Shown here in pieces: positions 1-7,715 of a DNA stretch of 64,000 nt. The stretch is from the NCBI RefSeq assembly GCF_004217135.1, contig NZ_SHKK01000001.1, positions 5,146,001 through 5,210,000 on the forward strand, in the 5' to 3' direction. This DNA is from Micromonospora violae. GTDB lineage: Bacteria > Actinomycetota > Actinomycetes > Mycobacteriales > Micromonosporaceae. The notes beneath the pieces are model-generated. The model worked only from the letters and a program-made list of their open reading frames with translations. It ran no database searches and was not told where the DNA came from. The stretch's first letter is position 1, and every line of letters begins with the position of its first letter. The translations under genes were made by a program, and so were the position numbers.

Positions 1-1
1 G

Positions 2-331
2 GGCGACTCCTGCCAGCTCGTCGTCATCGACCGGCTGCCCTTCCCCCGCCCGGACGAACCGCTGGCGGCGGCCCGGGCGGCGGCCGTGGACGCGGGCGGT
101 GGCTCTGGCTTCGCGGCGGTCAGCGTGCCCATCGCGGCGGTCCGGCTGGCGCAGGGCGTGGGCCGGCTGATCCGGGCGACCGGCGACAAGGGCGTGGTCG
201 CGGTGCTCGACTCCCGGTTGGAGACGGCCCGAGGCTACGGGCCGTTCCTGCGCCGGTCGCTGCCACCGTTCTGGTACACGACCCGTCCCGAGGTGGCCCG
301 GGGCGCCCTGGAACGCCTGGCCAAGTCCTGA
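2..331 (+). CDS. dinG: ATP-dependent helicase, DinG family (3' end only)
   Basis: This is the C-terminal 109 residues of a protein that begins upstream of the window; the frame is open from base 2. The end carries the superfamily 2 helicase motif VI signature QGVGRLIR, followed by GVVAVLDSR and YGPFLRRSLPPF, which is how DinG/XPD-like helicases of actinobacteria end. The arginines of QGVGRLIR contact ATP in this family. DinG-type enzymes unwind 5'-tailed DNA, R-loops and forked structures during repair. It is followed after 7 bases by a convergent gene. DinG itself cannot be separated from a close DinG paralogue without the N-terminal motifs. Confidence 0.8.
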   Translation, partial: GDSCQLVVIDRLPFPRPDEPLAAARAAAVDAGGGSGFAAVSVPIAAVRLAQGVGRLIRATGDKGVVAVLDSRLETARGYGPFLRRSLPPFWYTTRPEVARGALERLAKS

Positions 332-338
332 GCAGGCC

Positions 339-1649
339 CTACGGTGCCTGGGAGGCGACGACCACGGCGTCGGGCGGGGTGTCCGGGACCCGTCGGGCGG
401 CGAGCCTGCGGACCGCGGTGTTCAGCACCGCGATGAGCGGCACGGAGACCAGCGCGCCGGTGATGCCGGCGAGCACGACACCGGCGGCGATCCCGATGAT
501 CACCGCGAGCGGGTGGAGAGCGACCGCCCGTCCCATGATCAGCGGCTGGAGCACGTGCCCCTCGATCTGCTGGACGCCGATCACCGCGCCCAGGATGATC
601 AAGGCGGTGACCGGGCCGCTGTCGACGAGGGCCACCAGCACCGCCACGCCGCCGGAGAGCGCCGCACCGACGATCGGGATGAACGCGCCGAGGAAGACCA
701 ACGCGGCCAGCGGGAAGGCGAACGGGATGTCGAAGATGACCAGGAAGATGCCGATGCCGACCGCGTCGATGAAGGCGACCAGCACGGTCGCGCGGACGTA
801 GGCGACAAGCGTCTGCCAGGAGGCGCGGCCCGCGTCGTCGACCTTCCACCGGGCGGCCACCGGCAGCAGCCGGACCAGGAAACGCCAGATCTTGTTGCCG
901 TCGCGCAGGAAGAAGAACGTCGCGAACAGGACCAGCAGCGTTCCGGTCAGCACCTCGGCCAGCGTCGCGGCGGTGTTCAGCGCGCCGCTGGTGAATTTCG
1001 AGGTGTTGTTGTTGATCCAGAGCTGCGCCTCGTCGATGTAGCGGTCGAGTTGGGTGTCGGAGAGGTGCAGCGGACCCGTCTTCAGCCAGTTCTGGATCTG
1101 CCGGACACCCTCCGACGACTTCTCGCTCAGCTCCGGTACGCCGCGGATGAACTCGTTGACCACCAGCGTCAGCGTGCCGATCACCGCGGCCAGACCACCG
1201 ACCAGCACCACCGCCGTCGCCAACGACCGGGGGAACCGGGCCCGCAGCAGCCAGCCCACCGCCGGGGCGAGCAACGCGGAGAGCAGCAGCGCGATGGCCA
1301 GCGGAATGATCACGATCTTGACCGTGCCGACGATCCGCAGGAGTGCCCAGGCGACCACGCCGATCACGATCAGTCGCCAACACCACGCGGCGGCGATCCG
1401 CAGCCCGTGCGGAACGTCGGCGTCGTCCCGACTGGAGGTGGAGCTGTGCAGATCCGTCGGAGGTTCCGCGCCGTAGACCGAGGCGCTGGGCGGCGCGGTC
1501 GGACCCGGCACCGCCGGCGACGCCACCCGGGCCGCCTCCGACACGTCGTTCAGCGCGTCACCCGATGCGCCCGGGTCGGCGCGCACCGCGGCCCGTCGTG
1601 ACTGGTAGACGCGGCGAAGCCGCTCGCGTACCTGCTCGAAGCGGCTCAA
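339..1649 (-). CDS. AI-2E family transporter-like membrane protein
   Basis: The protein has about 436 residues. A charged cytoplasmic N-terminus of some 90 residues is followed by hydrophobic spans (WRLIVIGVVAWALLRIV, IPLAIALLLSALLAPAVG, ATAVVLVGGLAAVIGTL) and, after a long loop, the membrane block with FLRDGNKIW and the C-terminal GALVSVPLIAVLNTAVR typical of the AI-2E/YdiK/PerM family. Family members are eight-span inner membrane proteins; only some move autoinducer-2 or ions, so the substrate is unknown. The start is a TTG at 1649 because AGGAGG (1655-1660) sits five bases upstream. An in-frame codon further upstream (1793) would add 48 unlikely residues. The gene is divergent from the GroES-like gene. 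Confidence 0.85.
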   Translation of the reverse strand: MSRFEQVRERLRRVYQSRRAAVRADPGASGDALNDVSEAARVASPAVPGPTAPPSASVYGAEPPTDLHSSTSSRDDADVPHGLRIAAAWCWRLIVIGVVAWALLRIVGTVKIVIIPLAIALLLSALLAPAVGWLLRARFPRSLATAVVLVGGLAAVIGTLTLVVNEFIRGVPELSEKSSEGVRQIQNWLKTGPLHLSDTQLDRYIDEAQLWINNNTSKFTSGALNTAATLAEVLTGTLLVLFATFFFLRDGNKIWRFLVRLLPVAARWKVDDAGRASWQTLVAYVRATVLVAFIDAVGIGIFLVIFDIPFAFPLAALVFLGAFIPIVGAALSGGVAVLVALVDSGPVTALIILGAVIGVQQIEGHVLQPLIMGRAVALHPLAVIIGIAAGVVLAGITGALVSVPLIAVLNTAVRRLAARRVPDTPPDAVVVASQAP

Positions 1650-1808
1650 GCGCACCTCCTGGCAGAAAAACCGGCCCGCCCACGGCGACCGGTCGGACAG
1701 TGTACGTCCGTTCCGCACACCGTAGGGCGGTTCAGCCACCCAATGCCCCGACCACCTTCGGCGTAACCACTGGCAGGCCACCGTCGGCCACACGGTAGCG
1801 TCTGCGGC

Positions 1809-2147
1809 GTGACCGCCGACAACGACATCGACGCCGGCCTGCCGATCCGCCTACTGCACGACCGCGTGCTGGTGCGGATGGAGGGCAGCGAGGGCGAACG
1901 CCGCTCCACCGCTGGCATCGTCATTCCGGCGACCGCCGCGGTCGGCAAGCGCCTCGCCTGGGCCACCGCGGTCGGGGTGGGGCCGAACGTCCGCGCCATC
2001 GTCTCCGGCGACCGGGTCCTCTTCGACCCGGACGACCGCTCCGAGGTCGAGCTGCACGGCCGCGGGTACGTGCTGCTGCGGGAGCGCGACGTGCACGCCG
2101 TGGCCGCCGAGCGGATCGAGAACGACTCGACCGGCCTCTACCTCTGA
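1809..2147 (+). CDS. GroES-like co-chaperonin fold protein, divergent
   Basis: This 112-residue protein resembles chaperonin-10: LLHDRVLVRMEG matches the first strand of GroES, STAGIVIPATA matches the mobile-loop end (consensus GlVIPdtA), and VAVGVGPN, GDRVLFD and YVLLRERDVHAV follow in the right order. The segment between VGPN and GDRVLF is shorter than in standard GroES, and it has an N-terminal extension and a C-terminal tail. No groEL is adjacent; the groEL in this window is 15 kb away. A role as a GroES paralogue or as a fold reused for another purpose are both possible. The GTG start follows a TAGCGT -10 box (1796-1801) by seven bases, suggesting a leaderless transcript. Confidence 0.8.
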   Translation: MTADNDIDAGLPIRLLHDRVLVRMEGSEGERRSTAGIVIPATAAVGKRLAWATAVGVGPNVRAIVSGDRVLFDPDDRSEVELHGRGYVLLRERDVHAVAAERIENDSTGLYL

Positions 2148-2240
2148 CCCGCCTCCCCCGGCCACCGGGCCCCGTCGCGCACCGTTTGCCCGGCCGCACG
2201 GCGGGAAGCCATCCGGCGACCGTGGCCCTGGGGAGGGACA

Positions 2241-2408
2241 ATGCCGGTATTCGTGAAGAAGCTGTTGACCTGGGGCAGTGTCGCGTTCCTGATCTACTTC
2301 ATGGCCTTCCGGCCGGACGGCGCCGCGCAGGTGTTCCGGGGGATCGGGGCCGGGCTGATGGCGATGTTCCAGGGGTTCGGTGACTTCCTCACCTCGCTGA
2401 TGACCTGA
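2241..2408 (+). CDS. Small hydrophobic protein, 55 aa
   Basis: A short reading frame begins MPVFVKKLLTWGSVAFLIY and continues through an FRPDGAAQVFRGIG amphipathic part to a hydrophobic C-terminal segment (GLMAMFQGFGDFLTSLMT). An excellent ribosome binding site, GGGAGGG (2231-2237), lies three bases before the ATG. Two hydrophobic segments around a short polar turn suggest a small membrane protein. Such proteins occur downstream of chaperonin-like genes in actinobacteria, but no function is known to me. It converges on prsW-like gene, ending 12 bases before it. Confidence 0.7.
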   Translation: MPVFVKKLLTWGSVAFLIYFMAFRPDGAAQVFRGIGAGLMAMFQGFGDFLTSLMT

Positions 2409-2419
2409 GCCGGGCGCGG

Positions 2420-3868
2420 TCAGGGGCGCGCCGGTGGCCAGGGCGGCGCGGATCGCGGACCCGCCCAGCCGGGCGGGGCGTACCCCACCGGAGCCGGTGC
2501 GGGAGCCAGCACCACCGGGATCGGCACCACCGGCTCGTCCGGCGCGTCCACCGGGCGCTGGGTACCGTCCGGGAAACGCAGGTGGTAGCGGCTGCCGTCC
2601 CAGACCCCCGCCGGGGCCTGCGGGTCCCGACCGACGAAGAACGACCGGTACGCGCTGATCGCGTCCAGCAGCTCCCGCTCCTCACGGGCGGTCCGCTCCT
2701 GGTCGGCGGGCTTGCGGTCCAGGCCGCGCAGCGTCCCGTCGCGCAGCAGGGCCAGCCGGGTGGCGGCGGCCTGGTAACCCCGCATCGCCCGCACCCCGGC
2801 GTCGCCGGCCACCCGCCGCGCCCAACTGCGGGCCGCGTGCCGCCGCCCGAGGCTGCTCAGGGCGGCCACCTCGGGCGGGCTGAGCCAGCCGGCGCGCACG
2901 TAGTCGGGCAGGGCCCGCTCGGTGAGCCGCCCCTCCCAGGCCCGCAGCCACAGCGCCAGCCCCACGGTGCCGAAGAAGACCGGCACCATGAGGCCCAGGA
3001 AGCCGTACAGCATGATCATGGCCTCGCCGGTGGCCTGGGTCAGCGTGGGCAGCAGGTTCCACGTGCCGTGCAGCATCATCGCCAGCAGCAGGCCGGCGAT
3101 CGGGGCGAGCACCCGGATGCGCCGGTCGGCCGTCCGGGAGGCGATACCCAACCCCACACCGGTCATCGAGGTGAAAAGGGGATGGGCGAACCCGAACAGC
3201 AGGATCCGCAGGATGAAGATCGCGATGACCTGTTGGATGCCGGTGGCCGGGCCGTAGCGGTCGGCGCCCGACGCGTACCCCAACCCGCCCAGGTAGAGGA
3301 TGTTCTCCACCATCGCGAAACCAACCGCGGCGAGCCCGCAGTAGACCAGACCGTCGGTGATCCCGGACCACTCGCGGCGGCGGAAGACCAACAGCAGGAT
3401 CGGGCCCAGCGCCTTGGTCAGCTCTTCGATGAACGGCGCCACCAGCACCCCGGTGAGCGCCGACGGCAGGCCCCAGTCGTCGAACCGGTTGGCCGCGAAG
3501 TCGTTCACCGTCAGCGAGGCGGCGGTGGAGACGAACGCACCCCAGGCGAAGCAGAAGATCAGATACTTCAGCGGCTCGGGCTCGTACCGGTCCAGCCAGA
3601 GGAAGCAGGCGACCAGCACCGGCACCGGCAGGATGGCGGCGACCACCCCGATCAGCAGGGCCTGCGCACCGAGCGACTGGCCGAGCGTGAAGACCATGAA
3701 CACCGCGCACGCCGCGATGAGCAGCACCACCCCGGCCAGCACCAGGAACCGTCGCCAGCCCAGTCGGCGCAGCGGCATCCGGGGCGTCTCGCCCATGTGC
3801 GGGGCGGCGGGCGCAGGCGGGGCGGCCGGCGACGGCGGCAGCGGTGAACCGGGCGGGGTGTCGGCCAT
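2420..3868 (-). CDS. PrsW family intramembrane metalloprotease
   Basis: The protein has about 482 residues. A proline-rich N-terminus is followed by seven or more membrane spans and a hydrophilic C-terminal region of about 150 residues rich in Arg and Pro. The PrsW/CPBP-like catalytic signature is visible: the glutamate pair in APFIEELTKALGP, a histidine in GFAHPLFTSMTG and another in MLHGTWN. PrsW proteases cleave anti-sigma factors within the membrane; the substrate here is not encoded nearby. The ATG at 3868 is preceded by TACGCT (complement of 3875-3880) at six bases, so a leaderless start is likely. A longer reading from 3910 would overlap the promoter of the divergent riboswitch. Confidence 0.88.
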   Translation of the reverse strand: MADTPPGSPLPPSPAAPPAPAAPHMGETPRMPLRRLGWRRFLVLAGVVLLIAACAVFMVFTLGQSLGAQALLIGVVAAILPVPVLVACFLWLDRYEPEPLKYLIFCFAWGAFVSTAASLTVNDFAANRFDDWGLPSALTGVLVAPFIEELTKALGPILLLVFRRREWSGITDGLVYCGLAAVGFAMVENILYLGGLGYASGADRYGPATGIQQVIAIFILRILLFGFAHPLFTSMTGVGLGIASRTADRRIRVLAPIAGLLLAMMLHGTWNLLPTLTQATGEAMIMLYGFLGLMVPVFFGTVGLALWLRAWEGRLTERALPDYVRAGWLSPPEVAALSSLGRRHAARSWARRVAGDAGVRAMRGYQAAATRLALLRDGTLRGLDRKPADQERTAREERELLDAISAYRSFFVGRDPQAPAGVWDGSRYHLRFPDGTQRPVDAPDEPVVPIPVVLAPAPAPVGYAPPGWAGPRSAPPWPPARP

Positions 3869-3921
3869 GCGGTCAGCGTAGCCATCCACTGCCGGCTGGT
3901 TCGGTCGCATCGGTAGCCGCT

Positions 3922-3927
3922 ATGCTG
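3922..3927 (+). promoter_or_regulatory. -10 box of the SAM-IV riboswitch transcript
   Basis: TATGCT lies six to eight bases upstream of the first conserved riboswitch bases, giving a likely transcription start near 3933. A TTCGGT at 3901-3906 could serve as a weak -35 box with a short 15-base spacer. Confidence 0.5.
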
Positions 3928-3932
3928 CCGGC

Positions 3933-4055
3933 AGGTCACGAGCGCCAGCGTCAAGCCCCGGCTTGCTGGCCGGCAACCCTCGTCGAGTTCGCGGTGGGGT
4001 GCCCCGGGTGATGACCGGGCCCAGCCCGATCGGTGTGCTGGGCAAGCGCGGACCC
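3933..4055 (+). promoter_or_regulatory. SAM-IV riboswitch
   Basis: The leader matches the SAM-IV class known mainly from Actinomycetales. GGTCA (3935-3939) can pair with TGACC (4013-4017) to close the core. Between them run the hallmark stretches GCGCCAGCG, TCAAGCCCCGGCTTG, CTGGCCGGCAACCCTC and GGTGGGGTGCCCCGGGTGA. A second hairpin, CCCAGC...GCTGGG, follows just downstream. The class binds S-adenosylmethionine and shuts off downstream sulfur genes. It ends about 45 bases before the start of the class V aminotransferase gene, with the remaining leader holding the ribosome binding site, so control of translation or termination is plausible. Confidence 0.9.
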
Positions 4056-4100
4056 CGTCCCGATGTCGCACCCGGGGTCCCTGACCCCGGAGGTTCCGGC

Positions 4101-5369
4101 GTGTCCGTCACTCTCGTCCGCCCGCTGCCCACCCTGCCCACCGTGCCGTCGACGCCGGCCGCGCCGCTCGACGTCCTCGGCGTACCCGGTGAGATCAACC
4201 TGGACTACGCGGCCAGCGCGCCGTGCGCGCGGGCCGCCGCCGACGCGGTGGCCGAGCTGCTGCCCTGGTACGCCAGCGTGCACCGTGGCGCGGGAGCGCT
4301 GTCGCGGCGCTGCACCCTCGCGTACGAGCAGGCCCGGCAGACGATCGGTGACTTCTTCGGCGCGCGCGCCGACGATCACGTGATCTTCACCCGGAACACC
4401 ACGGACGCGCTCAACCTGCTGGCCCGGGCCGTGCCGGCCGGCACGACGGTGGTCACCTTCGCCGGTGAGCACCACGCCAACCTGCTGCCCTGGCCGCGCG
4501 GGTCGGTGCGCCTGCCGGTGCCCACCGACCCCGAAGGGGCGGTACGCGATCTCGCCGCCGCCCTCACCGAGCTGCGCCGGGGCAGCAGTCCGGCACTGCC
4601 GGTGCTGGTCGCGGTGACCGGAGCGAGCAACGTCACCGGTGAACTGTGGCCGGTCGCCGAACTGGCCCAGGTGGCCCACCGGCACGGTGCCCGGATCGCC
4701 CTGGACGCCGCGCAACTCGCCCCGCACGCCCCGGTCGACCTGCACACGCTCGACGTCGACTACCTGGCCGTGTCCGGCCACAAGCTGTACGCCCCGTTCG
4801 GCGCGGGCGTGCTGATCGGCCGGTCGGACTGGCTGGACGCCGCCCCGCCGTACCTGGCCGGCGGTGGGGCCACCAGCCACGTCGGGCCGGCCACCCACGA
4901 CGTGACCTGGACGACCGGCCCGGCCCGGCACGAGGGCGGCACTCCGAACCTGCTCGGCGCGGTCGCGCTGGCGGCGGTCTGCACGGCGCTCGATGACGCC
5001 GACCGGGAGGCGCTGGCCGCCCACGAGCAGGCCCTGCTGGCCCGGTTGCGGACCGGCATCGCCGCCCTGCCGCACGTGGTCGAGCTGCGCACCTTCGGCC
5101 CGGACGCGCCACGGGTCGGGATCGTCTCCTTCGTGGTCGCCGGATGGGACTCCAGCGAGGTGGCGGCGCGGCTCGCCGCCGAGCACCGCATCGGCGTACG
5201 GGACGGGCTGTTCTGTGCCCATCCGCTGGCCCGGCGTCTACTCACCGAGGCGGCGGCGCGTACCGGCCGGCGGGACCTGCCTCCCACCGCGCTCCGCGCC
5301 AGCATCGGGCTGGGCAGCACGGCAGCCCAGGTGGACCGGCTGCTCGCGGCGCTGGCCGAACTGGGCTGA
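4101..5369 (+). CDS. Class V aminotransferase, cysteine desulfurase-like
   Basis: This 422-residue PLP enzyme shows NLDYAASAPCARAAADAV near the start, FTRNTTDALNLLA, AGEHHANLLPW, DAAQLAPHAP for the phosphate/pyridine contacts, and AVSGHKLYAPFGAGVLIG with the Schiff-base lysine. This is the layout of the SufS/NifS/CsdA branch. The enzyme probably removes sulfur from cysteine or a related compound, but a dedicated cysteine lyase role cannot be excluded. It is under a SAM-IV riboswitch, which places it in sulfur amino acid metabolism rather than general Fe-S assembly; no suf or isc genes are near. The GTG start at 4101 follows CGGAGG by about seven bases. Confidence 0.9.
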   Translation: MSVTLVRPLPTLPTVPSTPAAPLDVLGVPGEINLDYAASAPCARAAADAVAELLPWYASVHRGAGALSRRCTLAYEQARQTIGDFFGARADDHVIFTRNTTDALNLLARAVPAGTTVVTFAGEHHANLLPWPRGSVRLPVPTDPEGAVRDLAAALTELRRGSSPALPVLVAVTGASNVTGELWPVAELAQVAHRHGARIALDAAQLAPHAPVDLHTLDVDYLAVSGHKLYAPFGAGVLIGRSDWLDAAPPYLAGGGATSHVGPATHDVTWTTGPARHEGGTPNLLGAVALAAVCTALDDADREALAAHEQALLARLRTGIAALPHVVELRTFGPDAPRVGIVSFVVAGWDSSEVAARLAAEHRIGVRDGLFCAHPLARRLLTEAAARTGRRDLPPTALRASIGLGSTAAQVDRLLAALAELG

Positions 5370-5394
5370 GGCCGGGGGCGGCGGTGGCCCGCGC

Positions 5395-6660
5395 TCAGCC
5401 GATCGGTGGGGCGGTGGGTGGTTTCGGTGGTTCGGTGGGTTCGACGGGCTCACCGACCGGGCGCTCCTGCTCCCCGAAGGCGGAGCGGATGCACCGGTTC
5501 GCCTCCTCCTGCTCGATCCCGGAGGCGACCAGCAGGTCACTCGCGGTCGTCCGGATCTGGGCGACCACCACACTGCCGGAGAAGCCGACCCCGGCGCCGT
5601 ACGCCCGGCCGGCCTCGCTGACCGCCCGCAGCGACCGCTCCCGGGCCTTCTCCGGCTCCTCGCCGGCGGCGAACTCGTGCTTGAGCAGCCGGACCGACTC
5701 GGCGAGGTGGTTGATCGCGTCCGGCATCGGGTCGGGCACCGGCTCCTCGTCCTCGATCAACGTGACGGAACGACGGATCAGCGTGCCGGTGTTGCGCATC
5801 GCCCGGTCGATCGGGTCGGCCGCCTCCGCGTAGTGGATCAGCTCGCTGCGCCGGTGCCAGCGGGCCGGGGAGAGGGTCGCCGTCTCCTTCGCGCCCTCGA
5901 TCGCCTCGGACAGCGTGGCCAGCTCCTCCTTGTTGTTGCGCAGCCGGTCCAGTGCCCGCTGGATGCCGGCCCGGTCCCGGCTGCGCAACCCGTCGGCGGT
6001 GACATCGAGCTGGGTGGCCAGCAGGTCCAGCGCGGGCCGGGCCGCCCGGTTGATCACTCGCAGTGGGTTCAGCGGCAGCAGCACCGCCGTGACCAGCAAC
6101 GCGACCCCACCGCCGAGGAACGCGTCCACGAACCGGGGGATCTCCAGATTCTGGGTGGAGGGGCTCAGCGTGACGATCAGCACCGCCGTGGCGGCCGCCT
6201 GGATGACGATCGCCACGCTCGCCCCGGCGAAGATCGTTAGCAGGATCGCCACCGTGACCACCAGCCCGAGCTGCCACGCCCCGGTGCCGAGCAGGTAGAT
6301 CAGGAAGTCACCGATCGCCACCCCGATCCCGACCCCGGCGATCAACTCCACGGTCCGGCGGAACCGCTGGCCGACCGACGCGGCCAGGGTGCCGACCGCG
6401 GAGATCGGTGCGAAGACCGGTTGCGGGTTGCCGAGCACCTTGTGCGAGATCAGGTACGCGATACCAGCAGCCAGCCCCGCCTGCACGGCGAGTCCGCCGG
6501 CCATCCGGACCCGGTGCAGCCGGTCGTGCAGGGTGGCTCGGCTGCGATGGCGCAACTCTTCGGTGGCCTCGGCGATCCGCGCGCCATCGATGTCCACCAG
6601 CCCGTCGCGCAGCGCGGTACGTCGCACCATCGGAGGTCGCTTGTCCCGGGCCACGGCCAT
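5395..6660 (-). CDS. FUSC family (aromatic acid exporter-like) membrane protein
   Basis: The protein is about 421 residues long. An N-terminal cytoplasmic helix (RLHRVRMAGGLAVQAGLAA) leads into a block of six closely packed hydrophobic spans with PQPVFAPISAVGTLAAS and GIGVAIGDFLIYLLG, then a long helical C-terminal half with heptad-like Leu/Ala spacing. This is the FUSC/ArAE layout, a family of putative exporters of aromatic acids or similar compounds. It ends in a repetitive EPVEPTEPPKPPTAPP tail. No ribosome binding site is evident for either ATG (6660 or 6630), so the start is uncertain. It is divergent from the HD-domain gene. Confidence 0.8.
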   Translation of the reverse strand: MAVARDKRPPMVRRTALRDGLVDIDGARIAEATEELRHRSRATLHDRLHRVRMAGGLAVQAGLAAGIAYLISHKVLGNPQPVFAPISAVGTLAASVGQRFRRTVELIAGVGIGVAIGDFLIYLLGTGAWQLGLVVTVAILLTIFAGASVAIVIQAAATAVLIVTLSPSTQNLEIPRFVDAFLGGGVALLVTAVLLPLNPLRVINRAARPALDLLATQLDVTADGLRSRDRAGIQRALDRLRNNKEELATLSEAIEGAKETATLSPARWHRRSELIHYAEAADPIDRAMRNTGTLIRRSVTLIEDEEPVPDPMPDAINHLAESVRLLKHEFAAGEEPEKARERSLRAVSEAGRAYGAGVGFSGSVVVAQIRTTASDLLVASGIEQEEANRCIRSAFGEQERPVGEPVEPTEPPKPPTAPPIG

Positions 6661-6734
6661 GGGCGCGACTACCCATGGTGGGCCGGCTGAATCCTCCCCT
6701 GCCGCGCCGTGGGCGGATGCGGCAGACTCGGGCG

Positions 6735-7391
6735 GTGGTTGATCTGCTGGACCGGTGGCGGGCAACGGCCCGGGATGCCGGCGCGGGACCTGATTCGGAC
6801 ACCACCCGGGCCGGGGAGCGTCTGCTCGCCCGGTGGCGCGAGCCGCACCGGCACTATCACACGCTGGCCCACCTGACGGCGGTGCTCGATCTGGTCGACC
6901 AGCACGCCGACCTGGTCGCGCGGGCCGACGTGGTCCGGCTCGCGGCCTGGTTCCACGACGCGGTCTACGACCCCCGGGCCGCTGGCGACGCCAACGAACG
7001 GGACAGCGCCGCGCTGGCCGAGAGCGTACTCACCGGGCTCGGGGTGCCGATGCCCACGGTGACCGAGGTACGCCGGCTGGTGCTGCTCACCGCCGGGCAC
7101 ACGGTGGCACCGGACGACCGGGACGGCGCGCTGCTCTGCGACGCCGACCTGGCCGTACTGGCCGCGCCGCCGGCCCGCTACCAGCGCTACGCGACGGCGA
7201 TCCGCCAGGAGTACGCCCATGTGCCGGAGCCGGCGTTCCGGGCCGGACGGGCCGCTGTGTTGACCGGCCTGCTGGCACTGCCCGCGCTGTTCCGGCTGCC
7301 CCCGCTGGCGAGCCGCTGGGAGCAGCCCGCCCGTGACAACGTGCGCCGCGAGCTGGTTGCCCTCACCGGGGAGCCGGCGAACGGGGGCTAA
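6735..7391 (+). CDS. HD-domain phosphohydrolase-like protein
   Basis: This protein of 218 residues belongs to the small COG4339-like HD superfamily. HYHTLAHL holds the first histidine, RLAAWFHDAVYD the HD pair, and CDADLAVLAA a later aspartate; these residues bind the metal in HD hydrolases. The substrate is unknown for the family. A GTG at 6735 is preceded by CAGACT (6723-6728) at six bases, like other leaderless starts in this window; an ATG at 6717 would add six residues. Its 3' end overlaps the convergent DUF4031 gene by 29 bases. Confidence 0.82.
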   Translation: MVDLLDRWRATARDAGAGPDSDTTRAGERLLARWREPHRHYHTLAHLTAVLDLVDQHADLVARADVVRLAAWFHDAVYDPRAAGDANERDSAALAESVLTGLGVPMPTVTEVRRLVLLTAGHTVAPDDRDGALLCDADLAVLAAPPARYQRYATAIRQEYAHVPEPAFRAGRAAVLTGLLALPALFRLPPLASRWEQPARDNVRRELVALTGEPANGG

Positions 7392-7647
7392 CCAGGTGCT
7401 TCGGGCGACGCAGGCCGGCGTCGCGGAGCAACCGGACCAGCTCCCGGCTCGGCACCACCTGGGCGCCGAGCCACACCGCCGCCGCGAACCGGTCGGCCGG
7501 AATGTCGTAGTGGTCCCGGTCGAAACCGCGCCGGGGCGCGCCCAGCGCCTCGGCGAAGGCGTGCAGCTCGGCGTACGAGACGTCACTGACCAGGTGCGAC
7601 CAGAGCCGACCACGCCACGGCCAGGCAGGCCGGTCCAGGTAGAGCAT
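7363..7647 (-). CDS. DUF4031 domain-containing protein
   Basis: A 94-residue protein that is nearly all one domain. The pattern MLYLDRPAWPWRGRLWSHL followed by VSDVSYAELHAFAEALG and RGFDRDHYDIPADRF is the DUF4031 signature, with conserved Trp, His and Asp residues. The function is unknown. The ATG at 7647 follows a TAACTT box (complement of 7655-7660) by seven bases. The divergent flavoprotein gene has an analogous box at 7703-7708, so the two likely start back to back as leaderless mRNAs. Confidence 0.8.
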   Translation of the reverse strand: MLYLDRPAWPWRGRLWSHLVSDVSYAELHAFAEALGAPRRGFDRDHYDIPADRFAAAVWLGAQVVPSRELVRLLRDAGLRRPKHLVSPRSPAPR

Positions 7648-7715
7648 GCTGCCCAAGTTATCCCGTCCAGTCGATCATGTTGATGATCGCGGGCCGGCGA
7701 CCTAGCCTCGGCTGC

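Noticed and set aside
513..1601. Long plus-strand ORFs opposite the AI-2E-family gene and similar long antisense ORFs elsewhere
   Set aside because: High GC keeps antisense frames open; the opposite strand has recognisable protein families.
1809..2147. The GroES-like gene as the housekeeping groES
   Set aside because: It is shortened in the central region, has extra ends and no groEL next to it.
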